DNA of 64,000 nt from Brachypterus glaber (GCA_958510825.1 OY294046.1:10022847-10086846), one strand, 5' to 3'; positions 42,916-55,896 are shown, numbered from the stretch's first letter. A program made the numbers and translations. The notes: a model not told the origin generated them from the letters alone.

Positions 42916-43960
42916 CACAGAAGTCTAATTTAATAAGCAGACTCAAGTTTGCATTTATTTAGGAATAGGCAACCCATTAAACAGCTATGTATTGTATTAA
43001 ATATAAAACCAAGAAAACTAAAGCTAAATGAAAATCATATTTTCTGTTTGACATACCTACATATATAAATTTGTATGCTATTTATAATTATTTTGTTTGC
43101 CTTTCTTAAAAATTAGAAAATTTTAAAATAAGAAACTTCATATTCATATTTTTTCGGGATCGTAGGAAAAGTAGTGTACATAACTCGTTGGAAAGTGTAT
43201 TTCATATGTGACTTTCCACTCTAGTTATGTAATATACTATTAATTCCCAAACGTGTAATTTAATGACACAGAAATCTAATTTAATAAGCAAACTCAAATT
43301 TGCATTTATTTAGGAATAGGCAACCCATTAAACAGCTATGTATTGTATTAAATATAAAAACAAGAAAACTAAAGCTAAATGAAAATCATATTTCCTGTTT
43401 GACATACCTACATATATAAATTTGTATGCTATTTATAATTATTTTGTTTGCCTTTCTTAAAAATTAGAAAATTTTAAAATAAGAAACTTCATATTCATAT
43501 TTTTTCGGGATCGTAGGAAAAGTAGTGTACATAACTCGTTGGAAAGTGTATTTCATATGTGACTTTCCACTCTAGTTATGTAATATACTATTAATTCCCA
43601 AACGTGTAATTTAATGACACAGAAATCTAATTTAATAAGCAAACTCAAATTTGCATTTATTTAGGAATAGGCAACCCATTAAACAGCTATGTATTGTATT
43701 AAATATAAAAACAAGAAAACTAAAGCTAAATGAAAATCATATTTCCTGTTTGACATACCTACATATATAAATTTGTATGCTATTTATAATTATTTTGTTT
43801 GCCTTTCTTAAAAATTAGAAAATTTTAAAATAAGAAACTTCATATTTTTTCGAGATCGTAGGAAAAGTAGTGTACATAACTCGTTGGAAAGTGTATTTCA
43901 TATGTCCACTCTAGTTATGTAATATACTATTAATTCCAAAACGTGTAATTTAACGACACA
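42916..43960 (+). repeat. 351-bp tandem repeat, three copies
   Basis: CAGAA(A/G)TCTAATTTAATAAG begins units near 42918, 43269 and 43620. Copies 1 and 2 are 351 bp apart and nearly identical; copy 3 has two 6-bp deletions. Each unit has a hairpin built from CATAACTCGTTGGAAAGTG and CTTTCCACTCTAGTTATG. It starts about 680 bp after the Gapvd1 stop. Confidence 0.92.
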
Positions 43961-44118
43961 TTTAACCTCGAAATTGTATATAAACAATATTCTTGTCTAA
44001 TAATCATTATTCGCTTAGTCGTTTTATTTCACCTTCTCTGCAGGTCTAGAAGTCACCTCCATCCTGTTTATTCCCAGTAAGAAATACTTCTGGGGACAGA
44101 GAGTTACCTAAAATAAAA

Positions 44119-44890
44119 TACTGGGTGAGTGTTATTTATGTCCAAACCCAAAATTAAGATTAATCTTCATTCGATAAAAACGAAACTTTGTTGATTTATA
44201 TAATTTTACATTGACTATAAAATGGCGGATTTAATTTTTTTTGTTTCACTTCCGGTTTCGCCGAAACTGGCATAAATGTTTTTTTTTTAATGGACCACCC
44301 TGTAATTTTTTACATTTTTTAATTTAGCCGAAAATTCTATGTATAAAAACTGTTATTTTTACTTTTTTTTTATTTTGTTTTTACTTACTTAAGCTTAAAA
44401 AAATATATGAAACTAATATTAAAATAAAAGTTTGATCAGTGACAGCGAATTAGAGCTAAAAAACGTGTTTTGTCCAAAAGTCCAATTTTTTAATGTCCAT
44501 GTAAACTTTATTTGTAATTTTTCCGCCATTTTTCTTATGCCAAATTTATGATTTATTTTAAGATTAAGTAAGTAAAAAGAAGGTAAATTATCTGTATCTC
44601 GTTTTTATTCGATAAAAACGAAAAAAAGAAAAAAATAATTAAATAAAAAAAAAATAATAATCAGTTTTTTTTTATTCATATAATTTTCGGCTGAATTAAA
44701 AAATGTAATAATTCACAGGGTGAAAAAAAACATATTTATGCCACTGCCGGCGAAACCGAAAGGAAACAAAAAAATTAAATCCGCCATTTTATAGCCAATG
44801 TAAAATTATATTAGACACCAAAGTTTCGTTTTTATCGAATGAAGATTAATACTAATTTTAGGGGTAAACATAAATAAAACTCACCCGGTA
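44119..44890. mobile_element. Fold-back element C (TACTGGGTGAGTGTTATTTA ends)
   Basis: The left end TACTGGGTGAGTGTTATTTA and the right end AAATAAAACTCACCCGGTA pair. Arms carry CTTCATTCGATAAAAACGAA, ATGGCGGATTTAAT and CCGGTTTCGCCG. Length about 770 bp; the loop is AT-rich. Confidence 0.82.
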
Positions 44891-45787
44891 TAACTTACGA
44901 ATCTGAGTTTCTTGCTTGGATATTATCCATTGGTTCATATCCGACTCGAAGGATCATATTATTATTACGAATTACACGTTTTGGAATTGAATAAATTTTA
45001 AACTTATAATATAATAATTGTTGTTGTTGTTTGTAAACTAATTTTTCTTTTTTTAAACATAATATGCATATTTTGAATAATTCGCTCAGGATTCTTTTTT
45101 AATCTCAAAAAAGTGTAATTACAAATTTTAATTATTTAGAAATAGAATTTTTGAATGTAATGGGTAAAATATAAATAAAAGTTCCTATGTAAAAAAAAAA
45201 CGCCTCAAGGCTCAAAAAAACAAAATCAAAATTTTGATGATTTGGAATGATTCTACAATAAAAGTTAAGAAACTTTTAGAGCCCTTTTAAAACATAAAAA
45301 ATGCAATCTTGAAGAATTTTTGAGGTTAGCAAAGAATCCTGATTTGCTGAAGCAAATCTGAGGTCGGATTCGGTCTCAGCGCATCAAAAAATATTTAAAT
45401 ATAATGCAACACCGGTGGTAAGGTAAGATTTTTATCGATGCGGTTGCTACTTCTCAAATCAAGCGCTAAAACTTAGTAAGGCAGAATGCGTGCAAGTGAG
45501 AGGGACAATACCGCATCCATCGTATATGTTTAGTACTAAAAGAATTTTAGTTTTTTTTGCCTTTCTTAGTTTTAGCTGCATTTGCCCAGTTTTAAGTTTT
45601 AATTTTCATTCATCATATATTCACCAATCAAGTTTTATAAAGCTTTTAAGGCATCTACTCATCACAATCAAAACTTTTAAGAAACGTCAAAATATTTTTA
45701 AAGAAACATCAGTTTATAGTGCACTAATAAAGTAATCCACCAATAACAGACACTAGTGTCTGTCATTGGACTTTTCTCGTCAATCAG

Positions 45788-45876
45788 GTGGAAATGACTC
45801 GAATTTCAACACGTTTGATAGTTCCTCCGATTTCACCAACAGCCCCTTTTCCATGACTGCGAAAAAATTGCAATCG
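45788..45876 (+). other. Orphan exon-like open segment
   Basis: After a plausible acceptor (TTTTCTCGTCAATCAG) the frame reads GGNDSNFNTFDSSSDFTNSP then FSMTAKKLQS, with codon use and GC unlike the surroundings. It stays open to a stop at 45928-45930; a weak donor (GTACTA) follows at 45877. No partner exon is found. It may be a stray exon of an unseen gene, a captured exon in a transposon, or chance. Confidence 0.22.
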
Positions 45877-46652
45877 GTACTAATTAGTGCTAACACCATA
45901 ATCTTCATTAAAAAGCACAGATTGCACTAAGTAATTCTTCTGCCAGTCGTGTCCCGTCCCGAAAAGGTTAAGTAAAGAAAACAAACATTGATAAGGGTCA
46001 TTCCGGATAACGTACGTAACATTTTTAACCGTTTTGTCTAATTATTTAGGTCTAAAAATATTTAATACTTCAGTACTTAATATTTCATGTGTAAATTATT
46101 GCATACAGGTACTTGGCATAATGTAGAAATAAATACATTTAGCATCAAAAATATTACTAATATTACATTTACTATTAAATATTACTATTATTAAATTATT
46201 ACTATATACCATTAAAAATATTACTATTTATAAGCCACAAACACAAAATATACCACGAAGTATAAGAAGTATAATTTGGTGTTAAAAATTAAACATATTT
46301 ACTTCTTAATGGGCATAGAAAGTGATAATAATAAATATGATTTACAGAAGTTTTCATCTGTTACGTATGTTACAAAATTGCATTGTTTTATCATTTTTTC
46401 ATTTTTTTTTTAAATAAACCAGTGCAGTTTAGTTTACATTGAAGTGTACGAAATAAAAATAAAAACTGTATCTAGATCTATACATTTAGGTAGCAAAATG
46501 ACTTCAAATAAAATAAGTAATTTCCTACAAGCGAACAGATTTTTATGAACTCTTTAATACGTAATGATCTCTCACTACCGTTTTATATTTTTACAATTTA
46601 AACACGTTTTAACTAACAAATACTCTACAAAAGGCAGCATTATTTGAAGGCC

Positions 46653-47779
46653 TTGGGGGAAATAAGAAACACAAGCCACATAAAACCGAGATTTCTTCAG
46701 GAACTTGCCCCGGTATGCCCCGGCACCCTAAATCATCGTAACCCTATTACAAAATTGTTTAACAATAAAGAGTGAAACTGACAGTTTCAGCCTGTGCCTA
46801 AAAGTTCTTGTTCCCCAATTAACATATTTAGTTTATTTACAGTCAACAAATGCACAAATCACACAAAATTGATGCCTTTAATTCAAATGACAGAGGTTAC
46901 TATAAATTAAGAGTCATAAGCCACATTTTTTTAAGAAATTCATTGATAAAGTTATATTTCTTTTTGATTGCGATATGATACAGTTGCGATCTTTAAAAAG
47001 TACTTTTCACTAAAGTCAATTGAGTACTTAACTAAGTCAGAGATATACGAGATATGTATAAAACTAGGTTTAATAGTCATCTTGTTTGAAATATAATTTT
47101 TCTCAAATGTGTCAACATGCTCCACTTAAGCCAGCAACAAAAACCAAATATTTAGAGAATTCTACACGCCAAAACTAAAACATATAGGAATGCAGATTTG
47201 GGGTCCTTTAAAAGTTTTAACTGCTGTTATATAAGTTACCTTATTATTTTTCGCTATTTTATTAATTATATTTTTTTTTTATTTCTGTTATTATTTTTTT
47301 AGTTCTATATATTTTTGTAATTTTTACAAATAGGAATATATTTTTTCGAGAAATGAATGTGTTTTTATACCGTTTTTATATCCACTGAAAATGTACATAA
47401 CCCTAAAAATTTCATTGTCAATAAAGTACTTAAAACAGCTAAAATTTTAAAAGTTTGGTGACCTCAAGGTTCCGTGCTGTAGTAATTTTTTTTGATTCCA
47501 ACTATAATCAATTTTTTGTGGTAACACCGGTTAACCTGTATGTATCTCTTTCTCTGTTTAATTGATGAGTTAAAAAAAGATAGAAATACATATTCCCCTA
47601 ACTTGGTTAGTAAACGCTGCTCCACAAAAAATCGGCTTATACATACTTACCTGTCACATCATTATATACTAAAATAGTCCCTGAAAAAAATAATACCTAG
47701 GTTTGGTTGTTACCTGATTTCAAGCACCTTTAAGTCGATATGATAAATGTGGCTTGAGTCCCTTATTCCCCCCTAGTCC
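46653..47779. mobile_element. Putative 1.1-kb TIR element
   Basis: GGGGGAAATAAGAAACACAAG at 46653 resembles the inverse of CTTGAGTCCCTTATTCCCCC ending about 47774. The match is short and imperfect; no coding seen. Confidence 0.35.
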
Positions 47780-48394
47780 TTTCTTTGTTTGAACAATAAT
47801 TAAGAGACAATGAAATAGGAATATTGATAATACCAAGGCGTTCTTTACCTACTTCAGCGAAGGACGCCTTGATTATATTTAAAAAAATATGAATCTCGTT
47901 TTCAGGATTCGTTTTTTAGAAAAAGAAGAATATATTTTTGATAGGATTAAGATAAACAATTATATTTTGGCTTTGTCAAACTTTTAAAAATTAACGTGTT
48001 TTGAAATTGAACTAAAACGTTTTTAACTACACTGAAAAGAGGTAAAAAAACTTATTTTAATGAGAATTTTTTTGTCTATTTCGTGTGAATTTCCTATAAA
48101 TGATTGATATTGATTTATAAATATAGTATAATGTATTATAATAAAACATAATTTATGTATTTTTAATAAATAGAATAGAGAGCATTTATATTTTAAATAA
48201 AAAAATGTTTATATTATTAAATAAAAGGGTTAAATTAATTTTCAATTTTTTTATTCAGTAGGCGAGTGAATCGTTAAATTATGACTCTTGATGTGAAGTT
48301 TCTTTTAGGCAACCTTAGAAACAATAGTTTTAGGGAAGTTGTACCTACTGCCAAAGAAGGTTACACATTCAGGGCTATAGCACTAAATAGTTAG

Positions 48395-48465
48395 GTTTGT
48401 TAGGGTAGGTGGGTAGTTTGAGTGGTTTGTGTAGTGTGTAAACTACCTACCTACCCTAAAAAACC
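48395..48465. repeat. Hairpin, GTTAGGGTAGGTGGGTAGTTT
   Basis: GGGTAGGTGGGTAGTTT and AAACTACCTACCTACCC pair around a loop of about 22 bases. A second hairpin (TACTCCTCAACTATTTT against AAAATAGTTGAGGAGTA) lies at 48556-48630. Confidence 0.7.
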
Positions 48466-48836
48466 TGCCTATCCAGTGCTCCAATTCAGGGCCGGCGAAA
48501 GGACCGGGTGAATCGGGTGATTGCCCGGTTGCTGACAACGAGGGCGGTCAAATTGGTACTTTTTTTACTCCTCAACTATTTTGCAGTAATACTTCCTTAT
48601 TGAAAAATAGTTGAGGAGTAAAAAAGTACGAATTTGTGGTTGTTTTTTTAAGGGTGATGACCTTTTTTTAGTCATTATCTTTTTGGCAGGGGGCGACAAA
48701 TCGCCAAATTGGTCGGTTGTTGTATTTGTTGCGGGATTTAAGTGATCTGAACATAATTTCCAGGCTGGTTAGAGGTGATTTACAAATGGAAGGTCGCAAT
48801 GTAACCTCCATAACTTATGGCTTATAAAATGGACAT

Positions 48837-49575
48837 ACACTCAGAACATTTCGTTTTATTTTTAATACTGAATGTTATTTGTTAATACATATATTTACAT
48901 CGCCACCATTGGTATTTAATACTTTACTTGTGATATTAAATACTGCAATGTGTGTATTGTATACAAAATTTTGTCATACTAACATAGAGAACGTGCTGGT
49001 ACATTTGGATCCCCACGCAACATGTGTTTATTAATACTGTAACATTTGGTAAATTATATTAGTTATAGTTTGGTATACTTTAAGTTGTAGTTGTTGTGTT
49101 ATTGATCTAGTTTAAAGTATGTTACAGTATTTAGTAATAATACAGGGAAAAGTAAAAAAAGGATAGATTATTTTGTCATTGTGTAATTGTGTGTGGTTGA
49201 AATTATTACTAATTAAATTTTTGGTATTATTTACCGATTGTTAATTTTCCTGAATACTGTAACATACTTTAAACTAGATCAGTAATACAACTTAACAACA
49301 ACTCAAAGTATACCATACTATAAGTGTGATATGCTTTATCAAAGGTTACAGTAATTTTTACTATAACATGCTAGTATTAATAAACACATGTTGCGTGAGG
49401 ATTCAAATGTACCAGCACGGCCTCTATGTTAGTATGACAACATTTTGTATACAATACACACATTGCAGCATTTAATATCACAAGTATTAAATACAAATGG
49501 TGGCGATATAAATAAAAAATATGTATTAGCAACATTCAGTATTTAAAATACTATATTGAAAATTTTCTGAGTGTA
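48837..49575. mobile_element. Fold-back element D (TACACTCAGAACATTT ends)
   Basis: Both ends read TACACTCAGA inward. Arms share CGCCACCATTGGTATTTAAT, GTATTGTATACAAAATTTTG and CAACATGTGTTTATTAATAC. Length about 740 bp; the centre is unpaired AT-rich DNA. Confidence 0.85.
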
Positions 49576-49714
49576 GGTCAGTCCAGCTCACGTTTAAGTT
49601 ACAACTGTGACTCACTGATATCATAAAAAGGGTAAATAATTACTAAATTTTAAATAGATATAGATTTATTAAATAATTATATATTATTATAAATTACTAC
49701 AAATTAATATTTAA

Positions 49715-50284
49715 ACTCCGCGCATTATCTATCTGAGTTGATGGTCATTTGTTTCTTGTTATTTGGTTGGCAGAATATATTTAGTTCCTTATGTAAGGTT
49801 TTCATCTTGTTTAAAATTTATTGTCAATCAAGACAGTATTTTGACATTTATAAAAAAATCCAAATAATTGGCTTTAGCAAGAAGAAATAACAAGAAAAGT
49901 GCATAAAAAGTAAAGCATCAATCTATAAACATTTTGTTTAAATAATGTAATATAATGCAGTGCTCTATAAATTTTTGAAGTAAACACTATAACAGAGAAT
50001 TTTTTGGTTAAAATAATACTGGTCCGTAATTTTATTCAGGTAATGTTAAATTTAAGTTTATAATAGCACTTTATAAATAAAAACTTAATTTTATTATAAT
50101 TTTGAACAAAGTTTTACTTTTTAAACAGATTTTGTTATTATTTGTAAGACGTAAAATGACAGTCAATTTAACCTAAATGTTAAAAATTATCAAAAGCACA
50201 AAAATATTACTAAAAGTCATTTTTAAACCACTAATCATAGCTTCCTTGATCCAATTTGTTACTCAGATAGATAATGCGCCGAGT
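49715..50284. mobile_element. TIR element with GCGCATTATCTATCTGAGT ends
   Basis: ACTCCGCGCATTATCTATCT on the left is inverted at the right as AGATAGATAATGCGCCGAGT. No coding frame in 570 bp. Confidence 0.75.
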
Positions 50285-50450
50285 ATACTTACACAGCGTA
50301 TATTTTATTCTTTATTACTATAGTTTCTAATAGGGTCTCAAAAACCTTCGCCAGATGTAGTGGAATGACCCTAGTTTCTAGACTAAATATTGCTTTAGCC
50401 AGTGACGGTTCTTGAAAACTCGCTTAAACGTTTCCAAGAATCGATGCTAT

Positions 50451-50893
50451 GGTCTGTTTCATCAAGCAAGAGAGTAAATTAAAAAATCGCACAATGAATA
50501 TTTTCAAAACATAGAATATTGGAAGTGCGAATATACTGCGTAGTTTATTTTATAAAACACAACTATATTCTATACACAAACATATACTATTCAAACCTGT
50601 TGTAAAAATATTTACTGTGCGATTTTTAATTTACTCTCTTGCTTGATGAAACAGAATGAAGCTGAAGTTTGCAACGTTTTTTTGCATCGAAAATTCAAAA
50701 AGTATATTAAAGCACTTATTCCATAACACGTTTTTAGCGCACTAGTACTTTAGAGAACTTGCCGCAAGCCTTTGTTTTCTTAACTTGTACTCGTGTGCTA
50801 AAAACGTATGTTATGAAACTAGTACTTTAATATACTATTTGAATTTTCGTTGCAAAAAAACGTTGCAAACTTCAGCTTCATGAAACAGACCAT
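50451..50893. mobile_element. Nested pair: hairpin element plus ATGAAGCTGAAG MITE copy 3
   Basis: 50451-50652 is a hairpin element (CTTGCTCTCTT-type arms: CAAGCAAGAGAGTAAATTAA and its inverse). Directly joined is the MITE 50656-50881 with ends ATGAAGCTGAAGTTTGCAAC. TGGTCTGTTTCAT at the far left recurs inverted at the far right (ATGAAACAGACCA), so one may have inserted into the end of the other. Confidence 0.75.
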
Positions 50894-51009
50894 ATATAGC
50901 CTGTTTAGAATAATATATTGTCATTTTGACACCTAAAATTGTAAACAATCGACTTAAAACTGTCATTTTCTCATTCTTAATGATCATGTGACATAAGTCA
51001 ACTAATCTC

Positions 51010-52440
51010 TATACAGGATGTCCAGTAAATGATGTCATTAATTTTAGGGGTTGATTCTACATAGGAAAATATGAAAAAAGTTCCTATAAACATATGTCTA
51101 AAAAGGCGTCGTAAGGGAGCTAAGCCCCTTTGAAAGTGGCTAAAAAAAATCGGTTGTTATATAATAACTCAGGAACGCTTTGAGTTACAGCAACAAGGTT
51201 TTGCATGTAAACTAACCTTAATAAGGCCCATCTTCGTATGCTATATATTTATGTACTTATTTTAAACAGGTGTGTGCGAAACTGGGGGGCCTTATTAGTT
51301 TTTTGTCCCAAACTGTTTTCTGTGTAACTTTTTTGCAATTTTATGTTTGGAATATGTTTCTTTAGGTGAAAATACATAAAAAGGTACTCTTGTTCTAATA
51401 CTGTAGGATCAACCGTTTTCGAAAAACTTAATTTGAAGGTGAAATTTCACGGATCAAGGACGAAAAATTAAGTGCTAATATGTTTAAAACCAAAATTTCA
51501 ATGATGATTGTATATCAAAAACTAAGAAAAAAAGTTTCCATACATGTAGGTCAAAAAATCGTTTTTAAAGTTACGATGGTCCTTTAGAAATGTTGCATTT
51601 TTAGGAGCTCATAGATCCCTTAGGACTGATTTTTGGAAGTACCTGTATATGAGGTTTTTTCTATAGTTTTTGATGTACATTCACCTAGTATCATTGAAAC
51701 TTCGTTTTTCAATATTTTAGTATTTAATTTTTCGTGCTAGAACCGTGAAATTTCACCTTCAAATAATTTTTTCTCGAAAACGGTTAATTCTACAGTATTA
51801 GGACAAGAGTACCATTTTATATGTATTTTGACCTGAGAAATCATATTCCAAAAATAAAATTACAAAAAAGTTACACAGAAAAAAGTTTTGGACGAAAAAC
51901 TAATAAGGCCCCCCAGTTTCGCACACTCATGTTTAAAAAAAGTGCATTAAGTAGCATACGAAGATGGGCCTTATTAAGGTTGGTTTACATTCAAAACGTC
52001 GTTGCTGTACCTCCTGAGCATTCATCGGAATAAATTCAGTTATGACTCATCAACGTTGAAAATAAACAGAAACATAGGCTTACGGAATAATTTTGCCGAA
52101 TTATGAGGGAAATTTTTATAAAGGTCACTAAATCGAAACATTTGACGACTAATTTGTTACACACAACAATATTGAATATACATATTAACTATAAATATGT
52201 AAATATATCGGTGTTTTTCGAAGAAAATAAAAATGTAAATATTTAAAACCTCGCGTCAACGATAGAATCGACGCGGCGCCTATGCGAGCACTGGAAATTC
52301 GCCGATGACTGTTCCTTAGTTATTAAATAAAAATCGATTTTTTTAGCCACTTTCAAAGAGGCCTAGTTCCCTTAGGAGGCATTTTTAGACATATGTTTAT
52401 AGGAACTTTTTTTCATATTTTCCATGGGCACCCGATTATA
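51010..52440. mobile_element. Fold-back A relative with about 0.3-kb insertion in right arm
   Basis: Arms share AAAAGTTCCTATAAACATATG, CTCGAAAACGGTTAATTC and GTGTGCGAAACTGG. The right arm is broken at about 52013-52313 by unrelated sequence (CTCCTGAGCATTCATCGGAA to CGATGACTGTTCC). The frame at 51821-52033 is an arm shadow. Confidence 0.78.
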
Positions 52441-53058
52441 CACATTCTAAACAGGCCGTTATATTGAAATCCTAAACAAAGCTGGATATAAATATATTGA
52501 ACGAGAATAAATTTTTTGTATTTAAAATTATTTGAGGACTCCATCACAAACATATGCTTATTTGTGACACTTTATGACTGTATTTTAACCAAAATAAGCC
52601 AATAATAATTTTTCGTTCGACGAACATTCGTATTAAACTTAATTTTTTTAAGGTATAGTTATTTAAAATTTCCACAAAGTCCGATTTACACTGAAGCATG
52701 TGGCTTGTTTTGAATGTCAACATAACCAAAATTTATAATTTTTATTTACTTACTTTGTTTTTATGGTGTTTTGATGTAAAAAAAGAGAATTGATAAAGCT
52801 GTTGCTAAAAACACTTTTGTATTCCCGTAGAAACAAAATTTGCTTATAAAATCGTTTTATTCCAATAATATAGAGGAATAAACCATTGTTTTGTTCTCGT
52901 TAATGGCACGTCAACGTTTTACGGTTATGTAAATTGGGCCTAGTCATTTCGCTTACGACGCATGCATATCTTACGTTGCTATGGTAATTTCGAGATTGTT
53001 TACAAGCGGGAAGGTTTAAAATAACTATACCTTAAAAAAATAAACTTTAGCATTAGAT

Positions 53059-53281
53059 AATAGGTGCGTTCAATGGAACTCAGCGAAAGACAGCGAAACA
53101 GCTAAAACCATTAGGGCGTTCAACTGTCAAATTTCAGTTTCGCTGGCAGCCAAAGTAAGCGAAAATACACCTAAAAATTCGCAAAACCTCATTTTTTTAA
53201 CTGTGATTGATTAAAAACTCAGCGTAAGTTATCGTTTTAATAACTTTTGCTGACGTTCGCCGAGCTTTAAACGCACCTATT
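53059..53281. mobile_element. MITE with AATAGGTGCGTT ends
   Basis: AATAGGTGCGTTCAATGG on the left and AAACGCACCTATT on the right pair. Inner motifs (CAGCGAAAGACAGCG) are weakly mirrored by CGTTCGCCGAGC. Confidence 0.65.
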
Positions 53282-53745
53282 GTTATAAAACCTTTTAGCA
53301 ATGTTGATTTTTGTTACATTACAGGAAATGCTGAAAATCGTTCTTTTTTTTTAAATATTTTTTATATCCTACTTTGTTTAGAACAACAACGGAAAATATT
53401 TATTGTACTTTTTCTACGCTTTTTTAGTGAACTCCGTTCATATTTATTAAAGCACGAATTGCTTTAATTAACCTGGATCTATAACATACTTAAGTATGTT
53501 AAAAACACTTATTTTAACAACAGAATGTTGTAACTATGTTGTATTTATGTTAGACCCCTAACGTTAGACTACTAACGTGAAAGATCGGAATACAAACAAG
53601 ATAAACACAATGCATCGTTGGTCAAAGGTTATTTCAGCCAAATACACTAAATTTACTTTTTATGGTGCTCTAATCACTAGATTGCTACTAGGTTAATTCA
53701 AGACATTCGTAATAGGGGTGGTCAAATTTTGTTTTAAATCCTTTA

Positions 53746-54460
53746 GCTAATAATCAGTATCCGGCGTATATCCAGTTGTAGTCCAGTCTTCAGGTCAATA
53801 AAAGAGGCTTTACCTGGAAATAATTCAGGGAGTTTTGATTTTCGGTTTATTGTGTGGGGTTAATGGCCGCAAATAAAAAAAAAATTGCGACGTTGAACTC
53901 GATTTGGAATTATCATTTTTTCAACGTATTTTTCACAAAAAACGGATTTTTAAAATATCTCTTAAACGTTTCACTACACGTTTTTAGATTTTTAATGTTT
54001 TTTTTTTTTCGAAAAACCAAAATTGTTCTTTATCGTTGATTAGGCATGTCCCTGAGAACATTTTGGGTGAAAATTAAAGAAATCTATCTGGAACTTTCTT
54101 TTTAATTTACGTAAAATTAATTTATTTTTTTATAATTCACACATTTGTGCCCCAATATTTCAAGTAAACCGATTTTCGATTGAATTACCATTGTATTAAG
54201 CATAAAAAAATCTTCCTAACCGAGTCATGTATTTTGTTCTAGGATGCCCGATCTTGAGATATTTTAAAAATTCTGTTTTTTGTGAAAAATAAGTTAAAAA
54301 AATGACAGTTCCAAATCGAGTTCAATGTCGCAAAATTATTTATTTGCGGCCTTAAACCCTATCTAATAAACTAAAAATCTAAACTCCTTGAATTATTTCC
54401 AGGTAAAGCCTCTTTTATTAACTTGAAGAATTGAAAATACGCCGGGTACTGCTAATAATT
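53746..54460. mobile_element. Fold-back element G
   Basis: Arms pair through AAAGAGGCTTTACCTGGAAA, TGGCCGCAAATAAA and TTGAACTCGATTTGGAA. The outermost parts (TATCCGGCGTAT / ATACGCCGGGTA) are less well kept. Frames at 53854-54039 are arm shadows. Confidence 0.78.
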
Positions 54461-55802
54461 GAAAAATACGTCTTTCAGAATGCTAATAAAAAGTGTACAA
54501 AGTAAATTAAAATAAAAAAATTATCTTTAGTTGTTTGTGGAAGTGATTTCTAGAAAATCAGAAAAAGCCACTTTAAACTGCAGTTATTTTCTGTTATAAA
54601 TGCCGAATAAAGTACATCTAAATACATGTTTATTAGATATCTATTGCCAAAATAGTGACAATTATTATTTGTCTAAAATTGCACTATTTACAAAATTATT
54701 AGTAAAATAACACAACTCCACAAAACATGAATTTTGGTAACCGACATGGGTGCGACACGTTTCCTATTGACTCTCTTTTTTGTGAAAAAGAGCCAAAAAT
54801 AATTTTAAGCAAGTAACCAATTGTTAATATTTCTAATTTCCTTAAATGCATATTTTTTATTATTCGCTAAATAATTTAAAACAAAAATAAATAATAATTT
54901 TACCACTTGTGTAATATTATGTAATAACATTTGTTATTACCAATAATTTAATATATGTACTTTTTATTTTAATAAATATGGCAGTTTAATGTGAGGTAGA
55001 GTCTCAAATTTTTAAATGGCTTTTAAAATTTTCTTTAAATAGAAGATAATTATTTAGTAAAATCTCACGTAGGGTGCCATTATGTAAATTTACCAAAATT
55101 TACTAATGGCCGAATATTATTGTAGGTAGATACTATATTTTTTAAGCTATTTTGGGTACACTAAATTTAGGTCTGGAGGCCTGGCGGGTCAGTAAAATCC
55201 ACCGCGGCGAATGAGACAAATCAAATTCGAATTTGGTGGATTGTTTCCACCCACCGTGACACGCCACGTGTTAACTAGAACCCCTATAACATTTTTCTCG
55301 TAAATAGTCACTCTACATAGTGAGGCAGTGTTATTATATCACTGAGTTTATTTATAGGCAGTGTATACATGTATTTTTTCACTGATTTCAAATTAAAGAT
55401 TTTTATTTACTAGGTACTATTTTACTATAAACGTTCTATTTTTTTCCTATTTATATAATTATAATGTCGGATTAGCATAAATCAGTTTGAGTTAAATAGT
55501 TAAAGCAAATTAGACTTTTTAGAAGAAATAATTTATAAAGTTTTGAAATTTTGGTTGTGGACTCCCAGGAGGAACCCAAATACAGATCCGAAGAGTTCTC
55601 ACCCCGCCGGTGGGATCTTCATCCCCTTTTGCTGAAAAACCACCCTCAAACGTGACCTCATGACGCTTTTCTGCATTTTTCTCGTAAACCGTTACTCCGA
55701 CTAGAAAATATTAAAGGACTTATTATATTCTCCATTAAATTCTACATAAAATTTGTCCTATAAAGTTTTTTGTGGATCTCCCACCCAACGCTAGAGATAT
55801 AG

Positions 55803-55896
55803 ATCAAAACGCAATTTTTGCCTTTGTGACTTAGCAAATTGTATTGTTTACTATGTGACAAGCTGCTATATCACAAAGGTAAAAAGTGCGTTTTGA
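55803..55896. repeat. Hairpin, GATCAAAACGCAATTTTTGCC
   Basis: ATCAAAACGCAATTTTTGCC and CCTTTGTGA are mirrored by TCACAAAGG and TAAAAAGTGCGTTTTGAT. Stem of about 30 bp with a loop of about 35. Confidence 0.65.

Noticed and set aside
43970..44110. TATATAAA followed by a G-rich stretch, as in an LTR end
   Set aside because: No paired LTR, no clear primer-binding site and no gag/pol frame nearby.
45490..45735. 81-residue plus frame with a hydrophobic start
   Set aside because: It looks like a signal peptide but the sequence is AT-rich repeat-like DNA without a domain, splice context or compositional shift.
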